From the NCBI GenBank assembly GCA_003520425.1, contig DOUU01000442.1, positions 4,954 through 13,554 of the forward strand: DNA of 8,601 nucleotides, in the 5' to 3' direction. The translations under genes and the position numbers were made by a program. The stretch comes from Deltaproteobacteria bacterium (lineage in GTDB: Bacteria; Myxococcota_A; UBA9160). Below are positions 1-7,257 of this stretch, piece after piece. The notes under the pieces are model-generated. The model saw only the letters and a list, made by a program, of their open reading frames with translations. It did no database searches and was not told where the DNA came from. The first letter of the stretch is position 1; each line of letters begins with the position of its first letter.

Positions 1-369
1 CTTCTTTGGCCAGGGATCCGGAAAATTGATCCAGAAGACGCCCACCGACTCCATCGGCAAAAGCTCCTCGACGAGGAGCTCGCCCCGAGCCTCGAGCAGA
101 CGGACGTTGCGCAGCGGTGTGCGCGCCAGGCGGCGCGCCACCTTGAGCACTCGCTTGAAGGAATACTCGACCCCGACGTGCGCCACGCGGGGTGCGCGCG
201 CGGCGAGGTCCAACAAGAATTCGCCGCGCCCGAAGCCGATCTCCACCACGAGGGGAAGCGCCGGGTCGACGTCGCACCCAAAGGCCTCCTGCCAGCCCTT
301 CGCGCGCACGTCTTCCTCGCACACGCGCCAATCCGGGCCCGGGATGTCAAAGCGCAAGGCGCGGCTCAT
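1..369 (-). CDS. trmB: tRNA (guanine-N7-)-methyltransferase, TrmB (5' part; runs off the window)
   Basis: Class I SAM-dependent methyltransferase that makes m7G at position 46 of the tRNA variable loop. The window holds the first 123 codons, and the frame is open to base 1. Visible family marks are the SAM-binding motif I (VEIGFGRGEFLL, residues 42-53), an acidic residue after the next strand in GVEYSFKRV (66-74), and the TrmB hallmark WINFPDPWPKK (113-123), which is the last thing before the edge. The ATG at 369-367 overlaps the TGA of the upstream sppA (368-366) as ATGA, so translation is probably coupled to sppA. TrmB proteins are usually 200-240 residues, so the C-terminal half, with the tRNA-contacting residues after the PDPW motif, lies outside the window. 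The family assignment is firm. The link to the proteolysis genes upstream is only positional. Confidence 0.93.
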   Translation of the reverse strand, partial: MSRALRFDIPGPDWRVCEEDVRAKGWQEAFGCDVDPALPLVVEIGFGRGEFLLDLAARAPRVAHVGVEYSFKRVLKVARRLARTPLRNVRLLEARGELLVEELLPMESVGVFWINFPDPWPKK

Positions 370-1991
370 CGCGGATCGATGGGCAGGCCGAGGGCAAGCG
401 CGACAAGCGCACGCAGCCCGGGCAGGCGCGGGCGGCGGGGATGCTGCTCAAGGAGCCAGCGCTGGCCTTCTACAAGGCCGGCCCGTCGGCACACCTCGCG
501 CAGGGCTTCAAGCGGGCCCCCGATCGCATCCACCAGCCCGAGCGCCTGTGCCCGCAGACCGCTCCACACCCGGCCGCCCGCCGCGCGCTCCACCTGGCCG
601 GGCTCGATCCCGCGACCCTCGGCCACCCGGCTCACGAAGGTGTCGTAGACGTGGGCGAGCTCGCCGCGCAGGGCCGCGCGTTCGTCCGCGGTAAAGCCCC
701 GGGCCTCGGAGAGCATTCCTGCGCGGGTGCCGCGTTCAATCGCCTCCTTCGAGATTCCAAAGCGGCGATAGAGCTCCGAGAGGTTGACCTTCCCGCCCAC
801 GACGCCGATCGAGCCGGTCACCGTCGCCGCCTCGGCGAAGACCGCGTCCGCGCCGCAGGCGATGTAGTAGCCGCCCGAGGCGACGACGTCGCCCATCGAG
901 ACCACGACGGGCTTTTTCTGCTTGGCCTTGCGGACGGCCCGCCAGAGCAGGTCCGAGGCAAGCCCGTCCCCACCGGGACTGTTCACGCGCAGCACGATCC
1001 CCCGGATCCCGTCGTCCTTGGCGAGGCGCTCAAGCAGGCCCCGCAAAGCATCGCTCGCGATGCCCCGGGCCCCGCTTCCCCGGCGAATGAGTCCGCTCGC
1101 CACCACGTACGCGATGCGTGGCAGGTCGGACAGGAGGGGGCGCCAGCCCACATCGGCCGCGCGCAAGGCGAGGTAGCTCGCCGCCGGAGCGAGCTTCACG
1201 GGTCGCTTCTCGTCCGCCGCACGACCCGGCGTGAGGGCTGCGAGCGCGTCTTCGATCTCGTCGGGATAGAGAGACCGGTCGATGAGTCCCGCCTCCCGTG
1301 CAGCCGCGGCGTGGTAGGGACCGGCGTCGATCCGCGCCCGCACTGCCTCGGGCGCAAGTGTGCGGCCCTTTGCAATCGCCTCCACAAGACCGGCGTAGAA
1401 GTCGTCGAGGAGCGCCTCCAGCTGTTCGCGCTGCTCGGGGGACATGGAGTCGCGCGTGAAGGGCTCGGCCGCGCTCTTGTAGGCACCGAGGCGCAGGATC
1501 TCGGGCTCAATTGCGAAGCGATCCAGGAGGCTTCGCACGAACGTGCTCTCAGCGCGCAGGCCGACGAGGAACAGGGAGCCGGACTCGGGGAGCCAGATCG
1601 AGGAGGCGGCGCTCGCGATCCAATACTCTCCGATCCCGAGCGCGTCCCCGTAGGCGGCGACGGGCTTCCCGCTTGCGCGAACGGCCTCCACGGCGCGGCG
1701 CAGGGCGAGCACTTGGCTTAGGCCGGGCGCAGCGCCCTCGAAGCGCAGCAGCACGCCATCCACGTGACGATCGCCCGCGGCGCAGTGGAGGATCCGCAGC
1801 AGGTCCAGGAGGCCCGCCCCTCCCGGCGGGACAAACGGAAACGCGCTCGGGCGCAGCTCGTGGAGCAGCGGCCCAATGCGCACGTCGAGCCAAAGACCGC
1901 CGTCTCGCGCGAGCTGGCGGCGGGCGAAGCCCTGCCTTGCCGCCCGTGCGGCGTTGGCGCCAAGTCGGCGCACGAAGCCTCCGCCGCTCAC
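366..1991 (-). CDS. sppA: Signal peptide peptidase SppA, long (two-domain, 67K-type) form, peptidase S49
   Basis: Serine protease using a Ser/Lys dyad that degrades cleaved signal peptides and other membrane-associated peptides. I place the start at GTG 1991, two bases after the VWA gene's stop, because a GGAG (2001-1998) sits 6 nt upstream. The open frame continues further upstream but there overlaps the VWA gene and reads like noise. This gives 541 residues with tandem S49 domains. The N-terminal domain carries the catalytic lysine K172 in LGAYKSAAEPFTRDSMSP. The C-terminal domain carries the nucleophile S372 in VASGGYY, preceded by LRVNSPGG and followed by TGSIGVVGG. Both residues match the E. 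coli SppA K209/S409 arrangement. E. coli SppA is longer (618 aa) and has an N-terminal membrane anchor. No hydrophobic segment is visible at this N-terminus; instead residues 6-28 are rich in Arg and Ala. The stop overlaps the trmB start. Confidence 0.92.
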   Translation of the reverse strand: MSGGGFVRRLGANAARAARQGFARRQLARDGGLWLDVRIGPLLHELRPSAFPFVPPGGAGLLDLLRILHCAAGDRHVDGVLLRFEGAAPGLSQVLALRRAVEAVRASGKPVAAYGDALGIGEYWIASAASSIWLPESGSLFLVGLRAESTFVRSLLDRFAIEPEILRLGAYKSAAEPFTRDSMSPEQREQLEALLDDFYAGLVEAIAKGRTLAPEAVRARIDAGPYHAAAAREAGLIDRSLYPDEIEDALAALTPGRAADEKRPVKLAPAASYLALRAADVGWRPLLSDLPRIAYVVASGLIRRGSGARGIASDALRGLLERLAKDDGIRGIVLRVNSPGGDGLASDLLWRAVRKAKQKKPVVVSMGDVVASGGYYIACGADAVFAEAATVTGSIGVVGGKVNLSELYRRFGISKEAIERGTRAGMLSEARGFTADERAALRGELAHVYDTFVSRVAEGRGIEPGQVERAAGGRVWSGLRAQALGLVDAIGGPLEALREVCRRAGLVEGQRWLLEQHPRRPRLPGLRALVALALGLPIDPR

Positions 1992-1993
1992 GG

Positions 1994-3625
1994 CTAGCTC
2001 CGCCGCTTCCGGCGACCGGCCAGGTAGTCGACCATCAAGAACGAGCCGAGCTCCGAAGGCGCTGTGAAGAACGCGCGGCCGCGGTTGAGTCGTGTCATGC
2101 GCTCCACGAACCCGACGAGCTCGGGGGCGCGGTCGAGCATGAAGGTGTTGATGGTGACGCCCCGCTGCGTAATGCGGCGCACCTGGCGCAGCGTCTCCTC
2201 GGCTGCGCGGGGCGAGATCCCGGCGAATCCCATCGGCCACTCGACGCGAAGCTCCTTGCCCACGAAGTAGGCGGTGGGCTGCCCATCGGTGATCACGAGG
2301 ACCTGGGGACTCGCCGACGGATGCCTTGCGATCAGGCGCTCTGCCACGATGAGGCCTTCTTGAAGATTGGTGAAGGGATCCCCCATGTCCCACGCCGCCT
2401 CCGGAAGCTCCCCGATGCGTAGCTCGCGCGCCCGCGTGGAGAAGCCGACCACGAAGAAATGGTCCCGGGGAAAACGCGTGCGGATCAGGTGGTCGAGGGC
2501 AAGGGCGACCCGTTTTGCAGCGGGGAAGCGTCCTGCCCAGGACATCGACCAGCTCATGTCGAGGAGCAGCACCGTCGTGGTCTGGGTGCTGTAGTCGGAC
2601 TCGCGGACCTGGAAATCGTCGATCTCGAGCTCGATCGGAAGCTCGGGCGCGCCGGACGCGCCTTGACGCGACCGGCGGCGGAGCGCCGTGAGCAGGGTGC
2701 GCACGATGTCGAGATCGAGCCTGTCGCCGAACTCGAACGGCCGCGTCTCGTCCGGCCGCGGCAGCGCAACCCCGCGCTCGGTGGTCTCGTGTCCGCCGGG
2801 CCGGCTCTTCTTGATCGCCCCGTACACCTCGGCAAGGGCGTTGGCCCCGAGCCGGCGAATCGCACGCGGCGTGAGCTCGAGGTGCCCTCCCCGCATCCGC
2901 ACGTAGCCGGCTTTGGCGAGCGTGGATTCGAGGTCTCGCAGCAGCACGATCGAGCGCACGGCGTTCTCGGAGAGGAGCTCCCGCAGCTCGTCGGGCGAGA
3001 GCGACTCGAACTGGCCCGACGCAAGGCTGCGACGCAGCTGCTCGAGGGCCTCGAGCCGTTCGCGAATCCGCTGTGCCGTTTCATAGTCGGCGGCCTCGCC
3101 GCCCCGGAACTGTCTGTGGTGCTCGCGCAGGAACTTCTCCAAGGCCTTCAGGCGCTCGAGCTCGCCGAGCAGCTGCTGGTATTCCTCGCCCGCTTCGTCG
3201 TCTGCAAACTCGTGATCCCGGAATCGCTCGATGCGCTCGGAGAGCGAGCCGGCCTCGCCATGGCGCTTGGTCAGGAACTCGTTGAGACGGGCCGATTCGA
3301 GGCCGAATTTTTCGCGTTGCGCAGCCTCTTCTCGGCGCAAGATCGACTCCAAGCGCCGTTCGAGCTCCTGCGTCGCGCGGTCGAGGCGATAGCGCTCGAA
3401 GAGCGAGTTCTCCTCGCGCCTGAGCTCCTCGATGAGCTCCTCGACGCCCATCACGCGGAACTCCTGGCCTGCGAGCTGGAAGCCGGCCTGACGCATCCAT
3501 TCCAGCGCTTGATCGAGGTCCAGGCCTTCCATGAGAAAGTCGCTCACGGCCTCGAGCGCCCGCTCGGCGTCGAGACGGAACTCGCTCTGGCTGCCATCCC
3601 AGCGGCTGTAGCGCCACACCCTCAT
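1994..3625 (-). CDS. VWA-domain protein, partner of the upstream AAA+ ATPase
   Basis: The protein has 543 residues. Residues about 60-200 are highly charged, Glu/Arg/Leu-rich and likely helical or coiled coil. Residues about 350-530 form a von Willebrand factor A domain with a complete MIDAS: DMSWS (D356, S358, S360) after the strand TTTVLLL, T419 in DPFTNLQEGL, and D447 in VLVITDGQP. A bound Mg2+ and a metal-dependent protein contact are therefore expected. No signal peptide or membrane segment is seen, so it is probably cytoplasmic. Its ATG (3625-3623) overlaps the TGA of the upstream ATPase as ATGA, and sppA starts 2 nt after its stop. VWA proteins encoded directly behind MoxR/chelatase-type ATPases act as the adaptor or substrate-binding half of a chaperone-like pair (compare the BchI/BchD, RavA/ViaA and CbbQ/CbbO systems). 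The substrate here cannot be told from sequence. It resembles the VWA neighbours of mycobacterial Rv0958-like ATPases, from memory only. Confidence 0.88.
   Translation of the reverse strand: MRVWRYSRWDGSQSEFRLDAERALEAVSDFLMEGLDLDQALEWMRQAGFQLAGQEFRVMGVEELIEELRREENSLFERYRLDRATQELERRLESILRREEAAQREKFGLESARLNEFLTKRHGEAGSLSERIERFRDHEFADDEAGEEYQQLLGELERLKALEKFLREHHRQFRGGEAADYETAQRIRERLEALEQLRRSLASGQFESLSPDELRELLSENAVRSIVLLRDLESTLAKAGYVRMRGGHLELTPRAIRRLGANALAEVYGAIKKSRPGGHETTERGVALPRPDETRPFEFGDRLDLDIVRTLLTALRRRSRQGASGAPELPIELEIDDFQVRESDYSTQTTTVLLLDMSWSMSWAGRFPAAKRVALALDHLIRTRFPRDHFFVVGFSTRARELRIGELPEAAWDMGDPFTNLQEGLIVAERLIARHPSASPQVLVITDGQPTAYFVGKELRVEWPMGFAGISPRAAEETLRQVRRITQRGVTINTFMLDRAPELVGFVERMTRLNRGRAFFTAPSELGSFLMVDYLAGRRKRRS
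1998..2001 (-). promoter_or_regulatory. Ribosome binding site that decides the sppA GTG start
   Basis: GGAG, set within GGCGGAGC, lies inside the last two codons of the VWA gene. It is 6 nt upstream of GTG 1991. No other in-frame start near this junction has both a plausible site and a position clear of the VWA coding sequence. Confidence 0.6.
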
Positions 3626-5034
3626 GCGCGACCGAAGAGCGTGCGCCCTTCGCGCACGGTCTTGTTGAGATGATTGGAAAGGTGCAGGCCCTCGAGCAGG
3701 AACTCGATGGCGGACGCGACGCGTGCGGGCTCCGCGCCTCCGGCCAGCCGGGCCGCCCCGTCGCGCACTCCCGGAATCTCATCGAGGCCCTCGAGGTACT
3801 CCTCCGCAGGGATGTCCGCGGCGACTTCCACCTTCCAGCCCTGGCGGAACGACTCGACGACCCCCGCCATCCCCTCGAGCGGGACGTGCTCGTCGAACAC
3901 GACCTTGACCGCACGCCTCCACAGCTCGCTCACGAGCTCCGACTCGGGCCGCTCCTTGCCCGCGTACTCGAGCTCGAGCTTGCCGAGGGTCGAAGGTTCG
4001 AGGGCGGGAAGGTCCGAAATCCGCGGCACGGCCTCCGGCTCGCCGAGGCGGACTGCGCGGCGCAGCGCGTTTGCCACGAGGGTCTCGTAGTTGGCGATCG
4101 AGGTGCGGACCGAGACGCCCGAGCTTTGGGACACGTCCGGGCTCTTGCGCGCCTGCAGTGTGATCTCTGCGACGATCTCCCGCATGAAGCGCGGGACGTG
4201 CACGGTGATTCCCGCTGCGGCCGGGAGCTCCGCCTCCTGGAGCACGATGGCCAGTTCGAGCTCGCGGGTCGCGGGATAGTGGGTGCGGATCTGGGCCGCA
4301 TAGCGGTCCTTGAGGGGCGTGATGATGCGTCCACGGCTGGTGTAGTCCTCGGGATTGGCGCTCGCGACCACGAGCACGTCGAGGGGCAGCCGGATGCGGT
4401 AGCCCTTCACCTGGAAATCGCGCTCCTCAAGCACGTTGAAGAGCCCTACCTGCACCTTCTCGGGCAGGTCGGGGAGCTCGTTGATGCAGAAGATGCCGCG
4501 ATGGGTGCGCGGGAGCAGACCGAAATGGAGCGTGAGCTCATCGGCCAGGGTGGCGCCGCGGGCCACCTTCACGGGATCCACGTCACCGATCAGGTCCCCG
4601 ATGGACACGTCCGGAGTTGCGAGCTTCTCCGTGTAGCGATCGTCGCGCGGGATCCAGACGACGGGCGTCGCGTCCCCGCGCTCGGCCACGAGTGCCCGTG
4701 CATAAGCAGAGACCGGCGCGAAGGGGTCGTCTGCAATCTCACTCCCATAGACGGCGGGAATCCATTCATCCAAGAGTCCGACCAGCGCCCGAATCAGGCG
4801 CGACTTCGCTTGGCCGCGCTCGCCGAGAAAGATGAGGTCATGCCCGCAAAGCAACGCATTTTCGACGGCCGGGATCACCGAGTCGTCATAGCCCAGGATC
4901 CCCGGGAAAAGCTTGTCCCCGGCCCGCAGGCGGGCCAGCAAGTTCCCGCGCATCTCCTCGCGCAGCGGGCGCGTGGAGATCCCGGCTTTACGGAGCTCTC
5001 CCAGGGTCTTGAGGGTGGGGGGCGGGATCGGCAT
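3622..5034 (-). CDS. MoxR/magnesium-chelatase-type AAA+ ATPase
   Basis: The protein has 470 residues. It is a AAA+ ATPase of the helix-2-insert group, often labelled 'magnesium chelatase' or 'sigma-54-interacting' in databases, but nothing nearby belongs to chlorophyll synthesis. Visible elements are the Walker A loop GERGQAKS (71-78, lysine K77), Walker B GIFCINELPDL (180-190, E186), sensor 1 VVASANPED (N227), arginine finger LKDRY (R244), and a sensor-2-like arginine R310 in SGVSVRTS. Walker A has Ala76 where the classic GKS/GKT has Gly. The region after about 330 has no motif I recognise. The start at ATG 5034 is supported by AAGGAG (5045-5040) 5 nt upstream. The gene follows the M48 protease by 29 nt and overlaps the VWA gene by ATGA. 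Such ATPases form hexamers that remodel or activate proteins through their VWA partner. It is not a sigma-54 activator, since the GAFTGA loop is absent. Confidence 0.9.
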   Translation of the reverse strand: MPIPPPTLKTLGELRKAGISTRPLREEMRGNLLARLRAGDKLFPGILGYDDSVIPAVENALLCGHDLIFLGERGQAKSRLIRALVGLLDEWIPAVYGSEIADDPFAPVSAYARALVAERGDATPVVWIPRDDRYTEKLATPDVSIGDLIGDVDPVKVARGATLADELTLHFGLLPRTHRGIFCINELPDLPEKVQVGLFNVLEERDFQVKGYRIRLPLDVLVVASANPEDYTSRGRIITPLKDRYAAQIRTHYPATRELELAIVLQEAELPAAAGITVHVPRFMREIVAEITLQARKSPDVSQSSGVSVRTSIANYETLVANALRRAVRLGEPEAVPRISDLPALEPSTLGKLELEYAGKERPESELVSELWRRAVKVVFDEHVPLEGMAGVVESFRQGWKVEVAADIPAEEYLEGLDEIPGVRDGAARLAGGAEPARVASAIEFLLEGLHLSNHLNKTVREGRTLFGRA

Positions 5035-5039
5035 GGAGG

Positions 5040-5045
5040 CTCCTT
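5040..5045 (-). promoter_or_regulatory. Strong ribosome binding site of the AAA+ ATPase gene
   Basis: AAGGAG lies 5 nt upstream of ATG 5034, inside the 29-nt gap after the M48 gene. It is the best Shine-Dalgarno match on the minus strand of this window. It suggests the ATPase/VWA pair is translated independently of the M48 gene, unlike the overlapping junctions elsewhere in the operon. Confidence 0.7.
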
Positions 5046-5063
5046 CAGGGTTCGCACTCGGGC

Positions 5064-5900
5064 CTAGCGCGGTGGCGCTCGGCGGTGCGCTCGCTCCTGC
5101 GCGAGGAGCTGCAGCCGCCGCTGGATGATCTCGAGCTCTCCGCCATCGTCCTCGCGCAGATCGGGAGGGAGCGACTCGGTTTCAATCCGCCTCGTCGTCG
5201 CCTCGATCCGGTCGCTCGCCGCGGGATGGCTCTCGAGGAACGACAAGCCTCCATCACCGTACTCGCGCTGGATGGTTTGAAAGAAGGTCACAAGACCATG
5301 GGGGTCGTAGCCTGCCTTGGGTAGCACCTCGACCGCGAAGGCGTCCGCTTCGCTCTCGGCCTCGCGCGAAAAGGAGTTCACATAAGCCATGGCCGCGAGG
5401 CCGCCGCCCAGATTGGCGAGGTTCGCAACCGGTCCGCCCACCGCGAGGGCGGCGGCAACCACGCCCGCCTCCTTCAGCATGTTTGCATTCTTTGCGCGGT
5501 TGTAGTTCTGCGCGATATGGCGCCTCACCACATGGCCGACCTCATGGGCCACCACTCCCGCCACCTCGCTCACGTTGCGCGCTTTCTTCAAGATCGCGGT
5601 GTGCACGTAGACGTAGCCCGCCGGACCGGCAAAGGCGTTGATTTCATCGTCGTCCACCACCTTGAAATGGAACGGGTAGGGTTGCGCAGGCGCGGCACGA
5701 ACGATTTGGTTCCCGATCTGCTGCACGTACCGCACCACCACGGGATCGGGCTCCAGGATCACCTGGCTTCGCACCTCGGCATCGAGCTCTGCGCCGAGAC
5801 TGCGCTCTTCATCCACCGAGAGCGTTGTGGCGCAGCCCAGAAGCAGCGCAGCACAGGAGAGCGCTGGCCAAAACCGCAGCCTACAACAGCTCGACCACAT
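5064..5900 (-). CDS. M48-family zinc metalloprotease, predicted outer-membrane lipoprotein
   Basis: The protein has 278 residues. Residues 1-23 form a lipoprotein signal: arginines at 7 and 9, a hydrophobic stretch, and the lipobox LLGC with Cys23. Ala follows the Cys, so the Lol rule predicts the outer membrane, with the protease facing the periplasm. The M48 zinc site is complete: HEVGH (H119, E120, H123) and the third ligand E182 in SREAESEADAFA. The late family motif ESHPAASDR is at 223-231. A Gly/Ala-rich, mildly hydrophobic segment lies between the metal motifs (about 145-172). The length fits the short LoiP/YcaL-like type rather than BepA, which adds TPR repeats. Family members degrade misassembled outer-membrane proteins. 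The ATG at 5900 overlaps the end of the kinase gene by 20 nt, with AAGG about 9 nt upstream. It is the only common start codon ahead of the signal sequence. Confidence 0.92.
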   Translation of the reverse strand: MWSSCCRLRFWPALSCAALLLGCATTLSVDEERSLGAELDAEVRSQVILEPDPVVVRYVQQIGNQIVRAAPAQPYPFHFKVVDDDEINAFAGPAGYVYVHTAILKKARNVSEVAGVVAHEVGHVVRRHIAQNYNRAKNANMLKEAGVVAAALAVGGPVANLANLGGGLAAMAYVNSFSREAESEADAFAVEVLPKAGYDPHGLVTFFQTIQREYGDGGLSFLESHPAASDRIEATTRRIETESLPPDLREDDGGELEIIQRRLQLLAQERAHRRAPPR

Positions 5901-7071
5901 CGAAGGGCACCTTCTTGCGCAGCGACTCGGTCACGTGCCGGACGATCGACAGGACGGAGCGATCGAAGTTGTCATTGTCGACGATTGGAATGTTGTAGCG
6001 GTCCGCGAGCTCGAGGAAGTGCTCCTGGATGCGGAGGATGGGCTCGAGGTGCTCGGCGTAGCGATGCTGGGGCCGGCGAATCTCATCGCGCTCGCGCGCC
6101 GCGAAGCGGTTGCGGTAGGCCTCCGCCGAGAGCGTCGCCACGACGAGGAAGATCACGTGCGCAGTGTGTTCGTAGGCCGCGAGATCGACCATGCCGGGAA
6201 CGATGGAGACTCCGTCCAGGATCATGCTCGAGCTCTCGGCCACCGCCCGGTCCATCATCGCCCGCACGCCCACAGCGACGGTCGCAGCCTGGGCGCGGAA
6301 GCCAGCGATCACGGGATCGCCGGACCCACTCTGCCCCTCGCCGGCCTCGTACGACGAGCGATGGATCGCGGGGACGAGCTCGGCGGAGAGCATGATCCGC
6401 ATGATCTGGCGAATCGAGTCCGTCGAGAGCACGCGCTGGATTCCGAGCCGGTGTGCGACCTCGAGGCCGAGGGACGTCTTTCCGGCCCCCGTGGCGCCGC
6501 CGAGCAGCAGGATGACGGGGCGCTCAGGCTCCTGGTAACGGCGCCAGACGAGGTAGCGCTCTGCGATGCGCGGCCCGATCCGCTTGCTCAGGGTCTCGAA
6601 GGCGATTCGCCGCAGCTCTCCGCGATCGATCTCCCGCACTCCCCGCGCCCGCAGCTGCCCCTCGATCTCGCGCGCAACGTCAAACGCGTCGGTGGGCTCG
6701 ATGGCCGCGGCAAGCAGGGACTGAGAGAGGATGCCCTTGGAGAAGGGAAGCTTTCGGCCATGGCCTCCCACCACGATCGCTTCGGGCGCGGGACGCCCGC
6801 GCCCTTCCTCGGAAAGTGCCCCCTCTCCCAGGATCTCCCGGACCGCCTTGGCGAGCTCCTCGCGCGTCACCACCGGGCGGCCCCGCACACGCTCCCGAAC
6901 CTCATTGGCGGTGCGGAAGGCATCTTCAAAGGAGATCCCGCGCGCGAGGAGGGAGTGGATCATGATGCCGCGCATGAAGGGGCGACGGCCTTCGGGGTCC
7001 TCCACAAAGGTCCGGGGCCGCTCGGGAGCGGCGGTCGCGTTCAAGCGCTCCTCTTCCTCCGGATTCGCCAC
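5881..7071 (-). CDS. 2-phosphoglycerate-kinase-like P-loop kinase with two ATP-cone-like domains
   Basis: The protein has about 396 residues and is the first gene of the operon. Two similar N-terminal modules, about 21-81 and 99-180, share the pattern PF.(R/K)GI...SLL and (D)AF..A.E(V/I), typical of ATP-cone-like domains. A kinase core follows, with P-loop GGATGAGKTS (191-200), STDSIRQIM (216-224), LDGVSIVPG (285-293) and a C-terminal strand PIVDNDNFD (362-370). This order matches archaeal 2-phosphoglycerate kinase, which makes 2,3-bisphosphoglycerate for cyclic-2,3-DPG. Whether this bacterial protein uses 2-phosphoglycerate is not known. Residue numbers count from GTG 7071, which has AGG 9 nt upstream. 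TTG 7080 is an alternative start adding three residues; an in-frame TAG (7089-7087) prevents anything longer. The stop lies inside the M48 gene. No membrane segment is seen, so it is expected in the cytoplasm. Confidence 0.8.
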   Translation of the reverse strand: MANPEEEERLNATAAPERPRTFVEDPEGRRPFMRGIMIHSLLARGISFEDAFRTANEVRERVRGRPVVTREELAKAVREILGEGALSEEGRGRPAPEAIVVGGHGRKLPFSKGILSQSLLAAAIEPTDAFDVAREIEGQLRARGVREIDRGELRRIAFETLSKRIGPRIAERYLVWRRYQEPERPVILLLGGATGAGKTSLGLEVAHRLGIQRVLSTDSIRQIMRIMLSAELVPAIHRSSYEAGEGQSGSGDPVIAGFRAQAATVAVGVRAMMDRAVAESSSMILDGVSIVPGMVDLAAYEHTAHVIFLVVATLSAEAYRNRFAARERDEIRRPQHRYAEHLEPILRIQEHFLELADRYNIPIVDNDNFDRSVLSIVRHVTESLRKKVPFDVVELL

Positions 7072-7257
7072 GAGTGGCAACCTACCCTACGTGCCAAAGG
7101 CGTGCGACGTTGCAGGAAAACCACCCGCCCCGCTCGGGTTTCCACCCAGCCGCCGCTCGAAAGGACCCGAATGCCACAATTTCGCAGGGGTTTGGGGTTG
7201 ACTTCCCCGCCCCTTGGGGTCTAGGGTCACAGCGGGGCCGATCTGGGGGGTCGATCG
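7072..7257. other. Divergent intergenic region
   Basis: This 186-nt gap separates the minus-strand operon from the plus-strand MerR gene, so it should hold both promoters. A rightward candidate is listed separately. I find no convincing sigma-70 or sigma-54 match for the leftward operon. The flanks of a loose inverted repeat, TCGGGT (7134-7139) and ACCCGA (7165-7170), lie in the part nearer the kinase gene. Confidence 0.6.
7198..7227 (+). promoter_or_regulatory. Candidate sigma-70 promoter with spacer dyad, upstream of the MerR gene
   Basis: TTGACT (7198-7203) matches the -35 consensus at five of six positions. TAGGGT (7222-7227), 18 nt further on, is a weak -10. Between them lies CCCCTTGGGG (7210-7219), a dyad near the centre of the spacer. 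A second pair, GGGG (7194-7197) and CCCC (7205-7208), brackets the -35. MerR-family proteins bind dyads inside long promoter spacers, so this may be an autoregulatory operator. A transcript from here would have a leader of roughly 25 nt. The weak -10 keeps confidence low. Confidence 0.35.

Noticed and set aside
1992..2393. Upstream extension of the sppA frame by 134 residues to an ATG at 2393
   Set aside because: It would overlap the VWA domain coding sequence almost entirely, and the translation is low-complexity Arg/His-rich text. GTG 1991 with a GGAG is a better start.
3622..5034. Reading the AAA+ protein as a true magnesium chelatase subunit or a sigma-54 activator
   Set aside because: No bacteriochlorophyll genes are nearby and the GAFTGA loop is absent. 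The AAA+/VWA gene pair fits the broader MoxR-like group better.
7074..7097. TGGCAC ... TTGC on the minus strand ahead of the kinase gene, as a sigma-54 promoter
   Set aside because: The GG and GC elements are about 5 nt too far apart for the -24/-12 geometry, and TTGC overlaps the candidate start codons.
192..7224. Very long plus-strand open frames (up to about 509 codons) lying antisense to sppA, the VWA gene, the ATPase and the kinase
   Set aside because: Each mirrors a well-supported minus-strand gene. The translations are Arg/Pro/Ala/Gly-rich with no family motif. Long antisense frames are expected in GC-rich coding DNA.
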